DNA of 64,000 nt from Nocardia jejuensis NBRC 103114 (GTDB lineage: Bacteria; Actinomycetota; Actinomycetes; Mycobacteriales; Mycobacteriaceae): NCBI RefSeq assembly GCF_001613145.1, contig NZ_BDBU01000011.1, positions 49,206 to 113,205 on the forward strand, written 5' to 3'. Made by a program: the position numbers and the translations under genes. The notes beneath the pieces are model-generated. The model was given only the letters and a program-made list of their open reading frames with translations. It was not told where the DNA came from and searched no databases. This document shows, piece by piece, positions 26,122 through 34,121 of this stretch. The first letter of the stretch is position 1, and each line of letters starts with the position of its first letter.

Positions 26122-26150
26122 CCGTTGCCGATCAACCGGATCGGCAACGG
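26122..26150 (-). terminator. Terminator of the pyridine-nucleotide disulfide oxidoreductase gene
   Basis: A perfect 12-bp stem (CCGTTGCCGATC and complement) with a 5-nt loop, 20 nt beyond the stop codon at 26171. Confidence 0.75.
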
Positions 26151-26170
26151 CGCCCAGAACCCCACGGCCC

Positions 26171-27544
26171 TCAGCCCAGGCGCCGCACCGCCGAGACCGC
26201 CTTGCGCGCGGCGACCAGCACCGGATCCCACACGGGCGAGAAGGGCGGAGCGTAGCCGAGATCGAGGGCGGTCATCTGCTCCACCGTCATGCGCGCGGTC
26301 AGGGCGACGGCCGCGATATCGATGCGCTTGCCCGCTCCCTCGCGCCCGACGATCTGCACGCCCAGCAGTCGCCCGGTCCGGCGTTCAGCGATCATCTTCA
26401 CCGTCATGAGCGCCGCACCCGGGAAATAGCCCGAGCGACTGGTGGATTCGATGATCACCGTCACGAACTGCAGGCCGACGGCGGCGGCGTCCTTCTCCCG
26501 CAGTCCGGTGCGGGCGACCTCGAGATCACAGACCTTGCTCACCGCCGTGCCCACCACCCCGGGGAACGTGGCGTACTCCCCGCCGATGCCGGAACCGATG
26601 ATCTGCCCGTGCTTGTTGGCGTGCGTACCGAGCGGGATGTGCCGCTGCACACCCGAGACCAGGTCCAGCACCTCCACGCAATCGCCTCCGGCCCAGATGT
26701 TCTCGTGCCCGTGCACCCGCATGGCCAGATCGGTGAGCAGGCCCCCGCTCGCGCCCAGCGGCAGTCCGGCCGCGCGGGCCAGATCGGTGGCGGGCCGCAC
26801 GCCGATGCCGAGCACCACCACGTCGGCCGCGAATTCGGCGTCGGCGGTGGCGACGGCGCGGACGCGGCCCGCCTCGTCGGTGTGGATGGCGGTCACCTCG
26901 GCATCGCACACGACCCGGATTCCCATGTCCTCCATGGCCTTCTGGATCAGCACGCCCATATCGGGATCGAGCGTGGCCATGGGCTCGGCGCTGCGATTGA
27001 TCAGGGTGACCTCGTATCCGCGGTGAATGAACGCCTCGGCCATCTCCACCCCGATATAGCCCGCGCCGACCACGACCGCCCGGCGGCCCGGGCTCGATTC
27101 GAGGGTGTCGATCAGCGCCTGTCCGTCGTCCAGGGTCTGCACCCCGTGCACGCCGGGGGCGTCGATTCCGGCCAGTGGCGGGCGGATCGGGGTGGCGCCG
27201 GTGGCGATCACGAGTTTGTCGTATCCGGTCCAGGTTTCGGCCCCGGACTCGAGATCCCGGCTGCGCACCCGCCGTCCCTCGATGTCGAGCTCGAGCACCT
27301 CTGTGCGCATTCGCAGATCGATATCGCGGGCGCGGTGCTCATCGGGGGTGCGCGCGATCAGCGAGTCGCGGTCCTGGACCTCGCCGCCGACCCAGTACGG
27401 GATCCCGCACGCGGAGTACGAGGCGAAGTGTCCCCGTTCGAACACCACGATCTCGAGCTCCTCGGGTGTGCGGAGCCTGCGCGCCTGCGACGCCGCCGAC
27501 ATTCCGGTCGCGTCCCCACCGATGACCACCAAGCGTTCGCTCAT
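26171..27544 (-). CDS. FAD-dependent CoA-disulfide reductase-like oxidoreductase
   Basis: 457 residues. Two Rossmann motifs (G-G-D-A-T-G at the N-terminus for FAD, and G-A-G-Y-I-G-V-E in mid-protein for NAD(P)H) and the FAD signature W-A-G-G-D-C. The single redox Cys46 in Y-S-A-C-G-I-P-Y is the CoA-disulfide reductase/NADH oxidase active-site residue. C-terminal dimerization domain with Y-A-P-P-F-S-P-V-W-D. Likely a thiol/disulfide or persulfide reductase. ATG at 27544; the upstream extension to 27637 is not supported. Downstream of a DHA2 exporter with a 10-bp gap, so co-transcribed. Confidence 0.85.
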   Translation of the reverse strand: MSERLVVIGGDATGMSAASQARRLRTPEELEIVVFERGHFASYSACGIPYWVGGEVQDRDSLIARTPDEHRARDIDLRMRTEVLELDIEGRRVRSRDLESGAETWTGYDKLVIATGATPIRPPLAGIDAPGVHGVQTLDDGQALIDTLESSPGRRAVVVGAGYIGVEMAEAFIHRGYEVTLINRSAEPMATLDPDMGVLIQKAMEDMGIRVVCDAEVTAIHTDEAGRVRAVATADAEFAADVVVLGIGVRPATDLARAAGLPLGASGGLLTDLAMRVHGHENIWAGGDCVEVLDLVSGVQRHIPLGTHANKHGQIIGSGIGGEYATFPGVVGTAVSKVCDLEVARTGLREKDAAAVGLQFVTVIIESTSRSGYFPGAALMTVKMIAERRTGRLLGVQIVGREGAGKRIDIAAVALTARMTVEQMTALDLGYAPPFSPVWDPVLVAARKAVSAVRRLG

Positions 27545-27554
27545 GCCCGCTACG

Positions 27555-29165
27555 TTACGAGACGCCGGACTCCAGGCGAGTGTGCACGGCCCGTGATCGC
27601 CGGGCGAGCAGGAACGCGAGGGCCGCGACCACCGCACCGCCGAGCCCGATCGTCGCGCCCAGCGTGTTCATCGCGTTGAGCCCATCGGTCGAGGCCGTCG
27701 CCGCGATTTTGACCAGTACCGGTGCCGCCGAGGCGAATTCGTGTGGCATGGAGTCCACCACCGCCGTTCCCGCGCCCGAGCCGACCGCCTCCACGAGATC
27801 GGCGTGCACGCCGGCGGGCACGCTTGCGGCGGGCAACGCGGCGAGTTGATCACCGGCGCCTGCCCTCGCGGCGTGGCTGAACATCGCCCCGAGCCCGGCC
27901 ACGCCCACGGCCATGCCGACCTGGCGCAGCGTGCCGAAGGTGGCACTGGACATTCCGGCGTCCTGATCCGAGGCGAAGGTCAGCGCGGCGGCCTGCCCGA
28001 CGCCGCTGATGGCGCCGACCCCCAGTCCGGCGATGATCATGCCCGGCACGAAATAGGTCCAGGATTCATCCGGATCGAAATCGTTCATCAACCACATGCC
28101 CAACCCGACGAGCCCGAGCAGCAGCGGCAGCGAGACCGAGAACGGCACCCGGTTGAACACCACCATCGCCAACGGCGCGGCCACCAGCGCCGCGACGCTG
28201 ACCGGCAGCAGTCGCAGGCCCATCTGCAACGGCGTGTATCCGAGCGTATTGACCAGGTACAGCGCCAGATAGTTGGCCGCGGCCATCATGGTCGCCATAT
28301 GAGCGACCGACACCACCGCGGTCCCGGTGAATCCGGGCGTGCGCACCATCGACATGTCCAGCAGCGGATGCGCGCTGCGCGACTGCCACACCAGGAAGCA
28401 GGCCAGCAGCACCAGCGCCGCGCAGGCGAGCCCGAGCACCGTCGCGGAGGTCCAGCCCATCGCGTTGCCACGGGTCAGCGCGAACACGCCGCTTACCAAT
28501 CCGGCTGTGAGCAGCACCGATCCGAGCCAGTCGGTCCGGCGGCCCGATGCCCGTGTCGTCTCGGGCATGAGGGCGAGCGCGGCGATCACGATCACGACCC
28601 CGATCGGCACATTCACATAGAAGATGGAACGCCACCCGAAGCTGGTCACCAGCGCCCCGCCGAGCACCGGCCCGGCGACCGTCGCGCCCGCCATCACCGC
28701 CCCGTACACCCCGATCGCGCGGGCCCGGGCGGCGCGCTGCGGGAACGCCGCGGCCAGCAGCGGCAGCGCCGTGGCGAACAGCATGGCGGCCCCCACGCCC
28801 TGCACCGCCCGCAGGATATCGAGTTGCAGGATCGTTCCCGACAGTCCCAGCGCCAGCGAGGCGAGTGTGAACACCGCCATGCCGGTCACGAAGATCCGCC
28901 TGCGCCCGAACCGATCTCCCGCCGAGGCGAAGCTCAGCAGCAGTCCCGCGAGCGGCAACGCGTAGGCATCGACGACCCATTGCAGTTCGTCGATGGAGGC
29001 GTCGAAATCATTGCGGATATCGGCGAATGCCGCCGAGACGATGGTCGCGTCGAGCATGAGCATGAAGATGGCCGCGCAGACCAGGAACAGTACCCACCCG
29101 GCGCGCGTGCGCCCGGGTCTCGCGTCGGCATCGGGTGATGTGTCCCGTGTGGTGATCGTAGACAT
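27555..29165 (-). CDS. MFS exporter, DHA2 (EmrB/QacA) family
   Basis: 536 residues with 14 predicted spans. Motif A-like loop G-D-R-F-G-R-R-R-I-F, first-span L-D-A-T-I-V, and the antiporter motif C G-P-V-L-G-G-A. Expected substrates are lipophilic or cationic drugs. The flavoprotein gene follows directly, so export and redox chemistry may act on the same compound. Upstream region to 29402 is non-coding and contains a short hairpin at 29231-29252. Confidence 0.88.
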   Translation of the reverse strand: MSTITTRDTSPDADARPGRTRAGWVLFLVCAAIFMLMLDATIVSAAFADIRNDFDASIDELQWVVDAYALPLAGLLLSFASAGDRFGRRRIFVTGMAVFTLASLALGLSGTILQLDILRAVQGVGAAMLFATALPLLAAAFPQRAARARAIGVYGAVMAGATVAGPVLGGALVTSFGWRSIFYVNVPIGVVIVIAALALMPETTRASGRRTDWLGSVLLTAGLVSGVFALTRGNAMGWTSATVLGLACAALVLLACFLVWQSRSAHPLLDMSMVRTPGFTGTAVVSVAHMATMMAAANYLALYLVNTLGYTPLQMGLRLLPVSVAALVAAPLAMVVFNRVPFSVSLPLLLGLVGLGMWLMNDFDPDESWTYFVPGMIIAGLGVGAISGVGQAAALTFASDQDAGMSSATFGTLRQVGMAVGVAGLGAMFSHAARAGAGDQLAALPAASVPAGVHADLVEAVGSGAGTAVVDSMPHEFASAAPVLVKIAATASTDGLNAMNTLGATIGLGGAVVAALAFLLARRSRAVHTRLESGVS

Positions 29166-29344
29166 CGTCTCTCACTCCCTGGCCTCGTTGCGGCAGCATT
29201 CGACTGCACCACAACACTTTTCGATGGATGAACCGCACCGCGAACAGTGCGGTGTCCACGCTATGGCCGGGAGGGCGTGACGGAAACAAGCTATAGAGAC
29301 AGTTCATATCGTGAAACTGACACACACTCCTTCGCACACGCGAA

Positions 29345-29379
29345 CAGCCCGCAGCGGCTGCGAGAGCTGCTGCGGGCTG
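29345..29379 (-). terminator. Terminator of the sulfonate-type ABC operon
   Basis: 15-bp stem with one mismatch and a 5-nt loop, 24 nt beyond the stop of the substrate-binding protein gene (29403), which is the last gene of the operon. Confidence 0.7.
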
Positions 29380-29402
29380 GGGGAGCCGTACGCGGGGCTG
29401 GA

Positions 29403-30404
29403 TCAGCTCTGCGCGGGCTTGCCCGGGCGGTAGAACCAGTCCTCGAGGCTGAAGTCCTCGCGAATCTTCTTCTGGTCCACCAGGAACTGCTTGGTTCCGG
29501 TCAGCAGGCCGACGCCCTGTGCGGAGAACAGATCCTCGGCGATGTACTCCGGCCGCGCGGTGGCCCGGACCACCGCCTCCGGCGCCTTGGACTGGGAGAC
29601 TTCGTAATTCACGTACTCGTCCCAATGCTGCAGGGCGTACTTGTTGGCCTCGATCAGGATGGTCTGCCAGGCGGGCCCGAAATCCTTGTGGGTGTCCAGG
29701 AAGTCCTGGCTGCTGACCGCCGCGCTGGTTCCCGCCACGGCGGGATGGTTGTACCGGACCGAATCGACGAGGTGGAATCCCTTGGCCAGGAATGCCTGCA
29801 GTGAGGCCGACGGGTTCACATCCGGCAGCGCGACCGCCGCCACGTCACCACCGTTGAGCGGCGCTTCGGCGTCGGTGGCGAGCAGGTGCACCAGCTCGGC
29901 CTTGATGCCCTCCGCCTGCAGCGCGCCCTGCAGATAGCGGTCGATGTACGACCCCGACTGCACCCCGATCTTCTTGCCCGCCAAGTCTTTCAGCGTGCGG
30001 ACGGCCGGATCCTTGGCCACGACGCCCGCGTTGTAGTTGACCGAGACGATGCCCAGCAGCCGGGTCTTCAGCCCGCTGCCGCGCGCGACCAACGCGGGGG
30101 TGTCCCCGTAACCGGCCACGTCGAGCCGCCCGCCGACGAGAGCCTGGTTCAGGTCCGGGCCGTTGGGGAAGCTGTAGACCTCGATATTGTCCACACCCAG
30201 CGGCTTCAGCGCGGGCAGCAACGCACCGCGCTGGTGAGCGAAGCCGAGCGTCCCGGTCAGGACGTTGCCGCTGCCGATGGTGCCGATGCGGAGGGTCTTG
30301 ATCTCGGTCCGGGTGGCCGAGTTGTCACCGCCGGATCCACAGCCGGACAGGACCAGCGCCAGTGCGGCCACGACGGCGGGGACGAGACGTTTCAGGTTGC
30401 GCAT
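29403..30404 (-). CDS. ABC transporter substrate-binding lipoprotein, sulfonate/nitrate/taurine type
   Basis: 333 residues, lipobox A-L-V-L-S-G-C-G (Cys22). The mature protein has the two-lobed NMT1/SsuA-like fold: L-R-I-G-T-I-G, then G-G-R-L-D-V-A-G-Y-G-D-T-P-A-L and L-A-G-K-K-I-G-V-Q-S-G-S. It would bind an oxidised organosulfur or similar small acid outside the membrane and hand it to the permease. Last gene of the five-gene operon permease-ATPase-flavoprotein-ferredoxin-binding protein. Confidence 0.88.
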   Translation of the reverse strand: MRNLKRLVPAVVAALALVLSGCGSGGDNSATRTEIKTLRIGTIGSGNVLTGTLGFAHQRGALLPALKPLGVDNIEVYSFPNGPDLNQALVGGRLDVAGYGDTPALVARGSGLKTRLLGIVSVNYNAGVVAKDPAVRTLKDLAGKKIGVQSGSYIDRYLQGALQAEGIKAELVHLLATDAEAPLNGGDVAAVALPDVNPSASLQAFLAKGFHLVDSVRYNHPAVAGTSAAVSSQDFLDTHKDFGPAWQTILIEANKYALQHWDEYVNYEVSQSKAPEAVVRATARPEYIAEDLFSAQGVGLLTGTKQFLVDQKKIREDFSLEDWFYRPGKPAQS

Positions 30405-30422
30405 GAAGATCTTTCGTGAATC

Positions 30423-30764
30423 TCAGAGTTCCGACAGCCGCGGCGGCGGTGCGCCGTGCGGCAGGCGCGGGCCGACCGCGACGAGGCTGCCCGGGCGACG
30501 GCCCTGCCCCCAGCCCAATTCCTTGCGGTAGCGCCCGATGTGGTCCTCGGGAATCGAGGCGGGATCCGCGAGCGGGGTCACGTCGGGTGCCACGTACAGG
30601 GCGTCGGTCGGGCAGTAGGCCTCGCACATGAAGCAGGTCTGGCAGTCCGATTGCCGTGCGATGAGCGGGATTCCGCTCTCGGTGCGATCGAAGACATTGG
30701 TGGGGCACACATCGACACATTTGTCGCAGCCGATGCAGTCGGCCGCGCGCACGAGTTCGATCAT
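30423..30764 (-). CDS. 2[4Fe-4S] ferredoxin-type partner of the flavoprotein
   Basis: 113 residues. Two C-x2-C-x2-C-x3-C-P motifs: Cys10/13/16/20 and Cys41/44/47/51. The remaining 60 residues form a tail with a basic centre. Its start overlaps the flavoprotein stop (TGATG), so the two should be made in equal amounts and form a complex. The pair resembles the AprA/AprB or fumarate-reductase subunit arrangement. Electron donor or acceptor to the flavoprotein is inferred. Confidence 0.85.
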   Translation of the reverse strand: MIELVRAADCIGCDKCVDVCPTNVFDRTESGIPLIARQSDCQTCFMCEAYCPTDALYVAPDVTPLADPASIPEDHIGRYRKELGWGQGRRPGSLVAVGPRLPHGAPPPRLSEL

Positions 30765-32377
30765 CAGGCCACCGCCGCACTCGCGCCGACGGTCGCCGGC
30801 CGACCCGACACGGCCTCGGAGTTCGCGGTCCACACCCGGTCCAGCCCGCCGGACAGGATGTGATGGTGCTGCGCCGGATCCAGTTCGGGATGATCGGCGC
30901 GCTTGCTCATTCCGCGAGTCTCGGTGCGGGACAGCGTCGATCGGTACATCAACCTGCCCACGGCGGTGATCGCGGCGGCCTGTCGAGCGCGCACCCGCTC
31001 CTCCCCGGTGCCGCCCGAGAGCCCGCGCGAGGCGCGCTCCCACAGCGAATCCAGTTCCGCCAGTGCGGGGGTGATGCGATCACCGTGCCGCATCAGGTTC
31101 TTCTCGAACGGGATCAGCTCCTGCTGCGCGGCCGCGACGACCTCGTCCGCACTCACCGATTCCGCGGTGTCCGGATGCAATCCGACCCGGCCGGCGCCGT
31201 GCAGCGCGGCGTGATCGGCGCGCTGCGAGGCGCGCGCGAACGCGGCCGCGCCCTGACCCGCCCAGCTGCCCGAGGACATGGCCCAGGCCGAATTGTGGCT
31301 GCCGCCACCGGTGAAGCCGCCGCAGATGCGCTCGCGGGTGGCGGCATCGCCCGCCGCGAACAACCCGGGAACCGTGGTGGCGCAGTGGTCGTCGACGATA
31401 TCGATGCCGCCGGTGCCGCGCACGGTGCCCTCGGCGAGCAGATCCACCTCGAAACGATCGGTGAACGGGTCGATGCCGCGCCGGTCGAACTGCAGGAAGA
31501 AGTTCGGCTGCCCCAGCCGCATCTGCGCCTGCACCCCGGCGTCGGCGCGATCCAGCTGTGCGAACACTTTCTCCGACAGCAGAGTTCGCGCGATCACCGA
31601 GCGCCCCTTGGTCGAGCCCGCACCCTCGACCACGCGGCCGTCCTCGTGGAAGAAGGTGGCGTAGCCGTAGTAGGCGGTCTTGGTGATGGTCGAGCCCTTG
31701 GGCACGATCGCGTACGCATTGGAGAACTCCATACCGGAGAACCGCGCACCCACCTCGGCGGCCATGAGCGCGCCGTCGCCGGTGTCGACATTGGTGCCCA
31801 GCGCCCGGGACAGGAACGCGCACCCGCCGCTGGCCAGCACCACCGCGCCGGCCGCGATCCGGTAGTCCCGGTCGGCCTGGCGCTGATAGCCCGCCGCACC
31901 GCGCACGACTCCGTCGGAATCGACCAGAAGTTCCAGTGCCGGTGAGTGATCCAGGATGGTGACGCCCACGCGCTTGACCCAGGCGCGCATGCGCCGCATG
32001 TACTCCGGGCCCTGCACGCCGGTGCGCAGTTGCTCACCGCTGTGCTCGTCCACCGGGAACGGGTAGCGCCCCTCGACCGCGAGGCGGTTCATATTGGCGT
32101 AGGTCTGGTCCAGGACCCGGTCCATCCAATAGTGGTCCGCGAGATGCCCGCCGAGGGTTTCGCGGCTGGCCTTGGCATTGGCGCGGGCGGTCGCCTCGGG
32201 GGCGACGTACCAGACGCCGGTGCCCGAAGGCGCTGTAGCGCCGCTGGTTCCGCAGTAACCCTTGTCCACCAGCGTCACCTCGGCGCCGGACTCGCGGGCA
32301 TGGATGGCTGCCCAGCAGGCGGCCGGTCCGCCGCCGATCACCAGGACATCGGTACTCGAGTGCCAGGTTTCATTCAT
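30764..32377 (-). CDS. FAD-dependent oxidoreductase of the fumarate reductase/AprA superfamily
   Basis: 537 residues. N-terminal FAD motif G-G-G-P-A-A-C-W-A-A, C-terminal FAD motif with F-A-A-G-D-A-A, and a capping domain with two arginines of the fumarate-reductase type. There is no signal peptide, so it is cytosolic. It is coded between the ABC ATPase (8-nt overlap) and the ferredoxin (1-nt overlap). Substrate not known; because the operon imports a sulfonate-like compound, a role in breaking down an organosulfur substrate is inferred. APS reductase itself is unlikely, as no sulfate-reduction genes are near. Confidence 0.8.
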   Translation of the reverse strand: MNETWHSSTDVLVIGGGPAACWAAIHARESGAEVTLVDKGYCGTSGATAPSGTGVWYVAPEATARANAKASRETLGGHLADHYWMDRVLDQTYANMNRLAVEGRYPFPVDEHSGEQLRTGVQGPEYMRRMRAWVKRVGVTILDHSPALELLVDSDGVVRGAAGYQRQADRDYRIAAGAVVLASGGCAFLSRALGTNVDTGDGALMAAEVGARFSGMEFSNAYAIVPKGSTITKTAYYGYATFFHEDGRVVEGAGSTKGRSVIARTLLSEKVFAQLDRADAGVQAQMRLGQPNFFLQFDRRGIDPFTDRFEVDLLAEGTVRGTGGIDIVDDHCATTVPGLFAAGDAATRERICGGFTGGGSHNSAWAMSSGSWAGQGAAAFARASQRADHAALHGAGRVGLHPDTAESVSADEVVAAAQQELIPFEKNLMRHGDRITPALAELDSLWERASRGLSGGTGEERVRARQAAAITAVGRLMYRSTLSRTETRGMSKRADHPELDPAQHHHILSGGLDRVWTANSEAVSGRPATVGASAAVA

Positions 32378-33101
32378 GGTCGGCTCCTGTCGGTGCTTCG
32401 GGATCGACGCCGAGGGCCAGCAGCACCCGGCGGCGGAGAGCGGAGAAGTGGGGGTCGACCACCGAGCGCGGACGCGCCACGGAGATGTCGAAGGATTCGG
32501 CGATGTGCCCGTCGCGCAGCACGAGTGCGCGATCGGCCAGCAGCAGCGCCTCCTCCACGTCGTGGGTGACCAGCAGGACCGCCTGGCGGTGCTGGGTCCA
32601 CAACCGCGCGACCAGGGCCTGGGCCTTGATCCGGGTCAGCGCATCGAGGGCGCCGAAAGGTTCGTCCAGCAGCAGCAGTTCGGGATTGCGGACCAGCGCG
32701 CGGGCCAGTGCGACGCGCTGCGCCTCGCCACCGGAGAGAGTGGCGGGCCAGACGTCGGCGCGGGCCGCGAGCCCGACCTCGGTCAGCGCGGCGAGCGCCT
32801 GCGCCCTGGTGGCACGGTTCACTCCGAGAACGACGTTGCGCCACACCGACATCCATGGGATCAGCCGGTGCTCCTGGAACACGATGGCCTTGCTCGCGGG
32901 GGCCTCGAACACCCCGGTGAAACCACGGTCGAGTCCGCCGAGCCCGCGCAGCAGGGTGCTCTTGCCGGATCCGCTCGCGCCCAGCAGGGCCACGAACTCA
33001 CCGGGCGCGATGTCCAGATCGACTCCGTCCAGGACCGTGCGACCCGCGAAAACCCTTCGCGCACCGCGGATCCGGACGGCTGTCTGTAGTGCTGTGCTCA
33101 T
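32370..33101 (-). CDS. ABC transporter ATP-binding protein, SsuB/TauB type
   Basis: 243 residues. Walker A (G-A-S-G-S-G-K-S-T), Q-loop, signature L-S-G-G-E-A-Q-R and Walker B with D-E-P-F-G-A-L-D are all intact. H-loop T-H-D-V-E-E-A follows. AAGGAG upstream; starts directly after the permease stop. Energises the import of the sulfonate-like substrate. Confidence 0.9.
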   Translation of the reverse strand: MSTALQTAVRIRGARRVFAGRTVLDGVDLDIAPGEFVALLGASGSGKSTLLRGLGGLDRGFTGVFEAPASKAIVFQEHRLIPWMSVWRNVVLGVNRATRAQALAALTEVGLAARADVWPATLSGGEAQRVALARALVRNPELLLLDEPFGALDALTRIKAQALVARLWTQHRQAVLLVTHDVEEALLLADRALVLRDGHIAESFDISVARPRSVVDPHFSALRRRVLLALGVDPEAPTGADHE

Positions 33102-33980
33102 CTACGCTCCTTCGAATCCGGTGCGCCAGGACAGGAATCGGCGCTCGAGCGCCCGGACGAACAGATCGGTGAGCAGTCCCAGCACCGCGTAGATCACCAG
33201 CACCAGGAAGATCTGATCGGTGCGCAGGAATTCCTTGGCGTCGTTCATCAGGAAGCCCAGACCCACGGTGGTGGTCTGCATCTCGGCCACCACGAGGGTC
33301 AGCCAGCCGAGTCCGAGCGCCTGGCGCAGTCCGACCAGGATCTGCGGCAGCGCCCCCGGCAGGATGATCTTCGCCGTGAGCTGGAAACGGTTGAGGCCCA
33401 ACGATTGCGCGGCTTCCACCAGCCGGGTGTCCACGCCGCGAATGCCCGCCAGCACGTTCAGGTAGATCGGGAAGATCGGCGCGACGATGATGAGCGCGAT
33501 CTTGAACGGATCCCCGATACCGAACCAGATGATGAACACCGGCACCAGCGCCAGGGTCGGCAGCATGCGCAGCGCCTGCAGCGGTCCGTTCACCAGATCT
33601 TCCGCGATCCGGAACAGGCCCGCCGCCGCCCCCAGCACCAGTCCGATCGTGATCCCGATCGAGAGCCCGACCGCCACCCGCCGGGAGGACGCGGCCAGGT
33701 GCTGCCACAGCTCCCCCGACGCGATGAGCTCACGCCCGGCCTCGATCACCTCCGTGGGCGCGGGTGTGGTGACACCCAGCCAATCGCGTGCCCCCAGCTG
33801 CCACAGCAGCAGGACCAGCACCAGGCCGGACGACTTCCTGGCCAGGCTGACCACTCGTCGTGCCGCCGACCGCCAGGCAGGTGCGGCGGGCAGGTCGGCG
33901 GACGACTCGGCCGGGGCTGCCGGTCGCAGGTCGGGGGTGGCTACCGCCACGAATCCAGGCGGGTCCAATTGCACTGTCAT
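33102..33980 (-). CDS. ABC transporter permease, SsuC/TauC type
   Basis: 292 residues with six predicted spans (from about 55 to 280) after a 50-residue Ala/Pro-rich cytoplasmic lead. The EAA loop is E-A-A-Q-S-L-G-L-N-R-F-Q, the site that docks the ATPase. First gene of the operon; GAGGAAC ribosome-binding site. The 140 bp upstream contain a GGACAC/GTGTCC repeat that might be an operator. Confidence 0.9.
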   Translation of the reverse strand: MTVQLDPPGFVAVATPDLRPAAPAESSADLPAAPAWRSAARRVVSLARKSSGLVLVLLLWQLGARDWLGVTTPAPTEVIEAGRELIASGELWQHLAASSRRVAVGLSIGITIGLVLGAAAGLFRIAEDLVNGPLQALRMLPTLALVPVFIIWFGIGDPFKIALIIVAPIFPIYLNVLAGIRGVDTRLVEAAQSLGLNRFQLTAKIILPGALPQILVGLRQALGLGWLTLVVAEMQTTTVGLGFLMNDAKEFLRTDQIFLVLVIYAVLGLLTDLFVRALERRFLSWRTGFEGA

Positions 33981-34079
33981 CGGACACGTTCCTCACAAGA
34001 GAGTAGGTGTCCGGAACGGTAAGGTGCTCAACCCTTTCCATCGAACGGTTGGGATCAGACCGATTCTGAAGGAGCCGAT

Positions 34080-34098
34080 TTTTCCACGATGTGGAAAA
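34080..34098. terminator. Short AT-flanked hairpin between the NO synthase gene and the ABC operon
   Basis: Perfect 8-bp stem TTTTCCAC/GTGGAAAA with a GAT loop, 23 nt past the NOS stop at 34122. Either a terminator for NOS or a regulatory palindrome for the ABC operon. Confidence 0.5.
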
Positions 34099-34121
34099 TC
34101 ACTTGCCGAATCGACCCCGGG

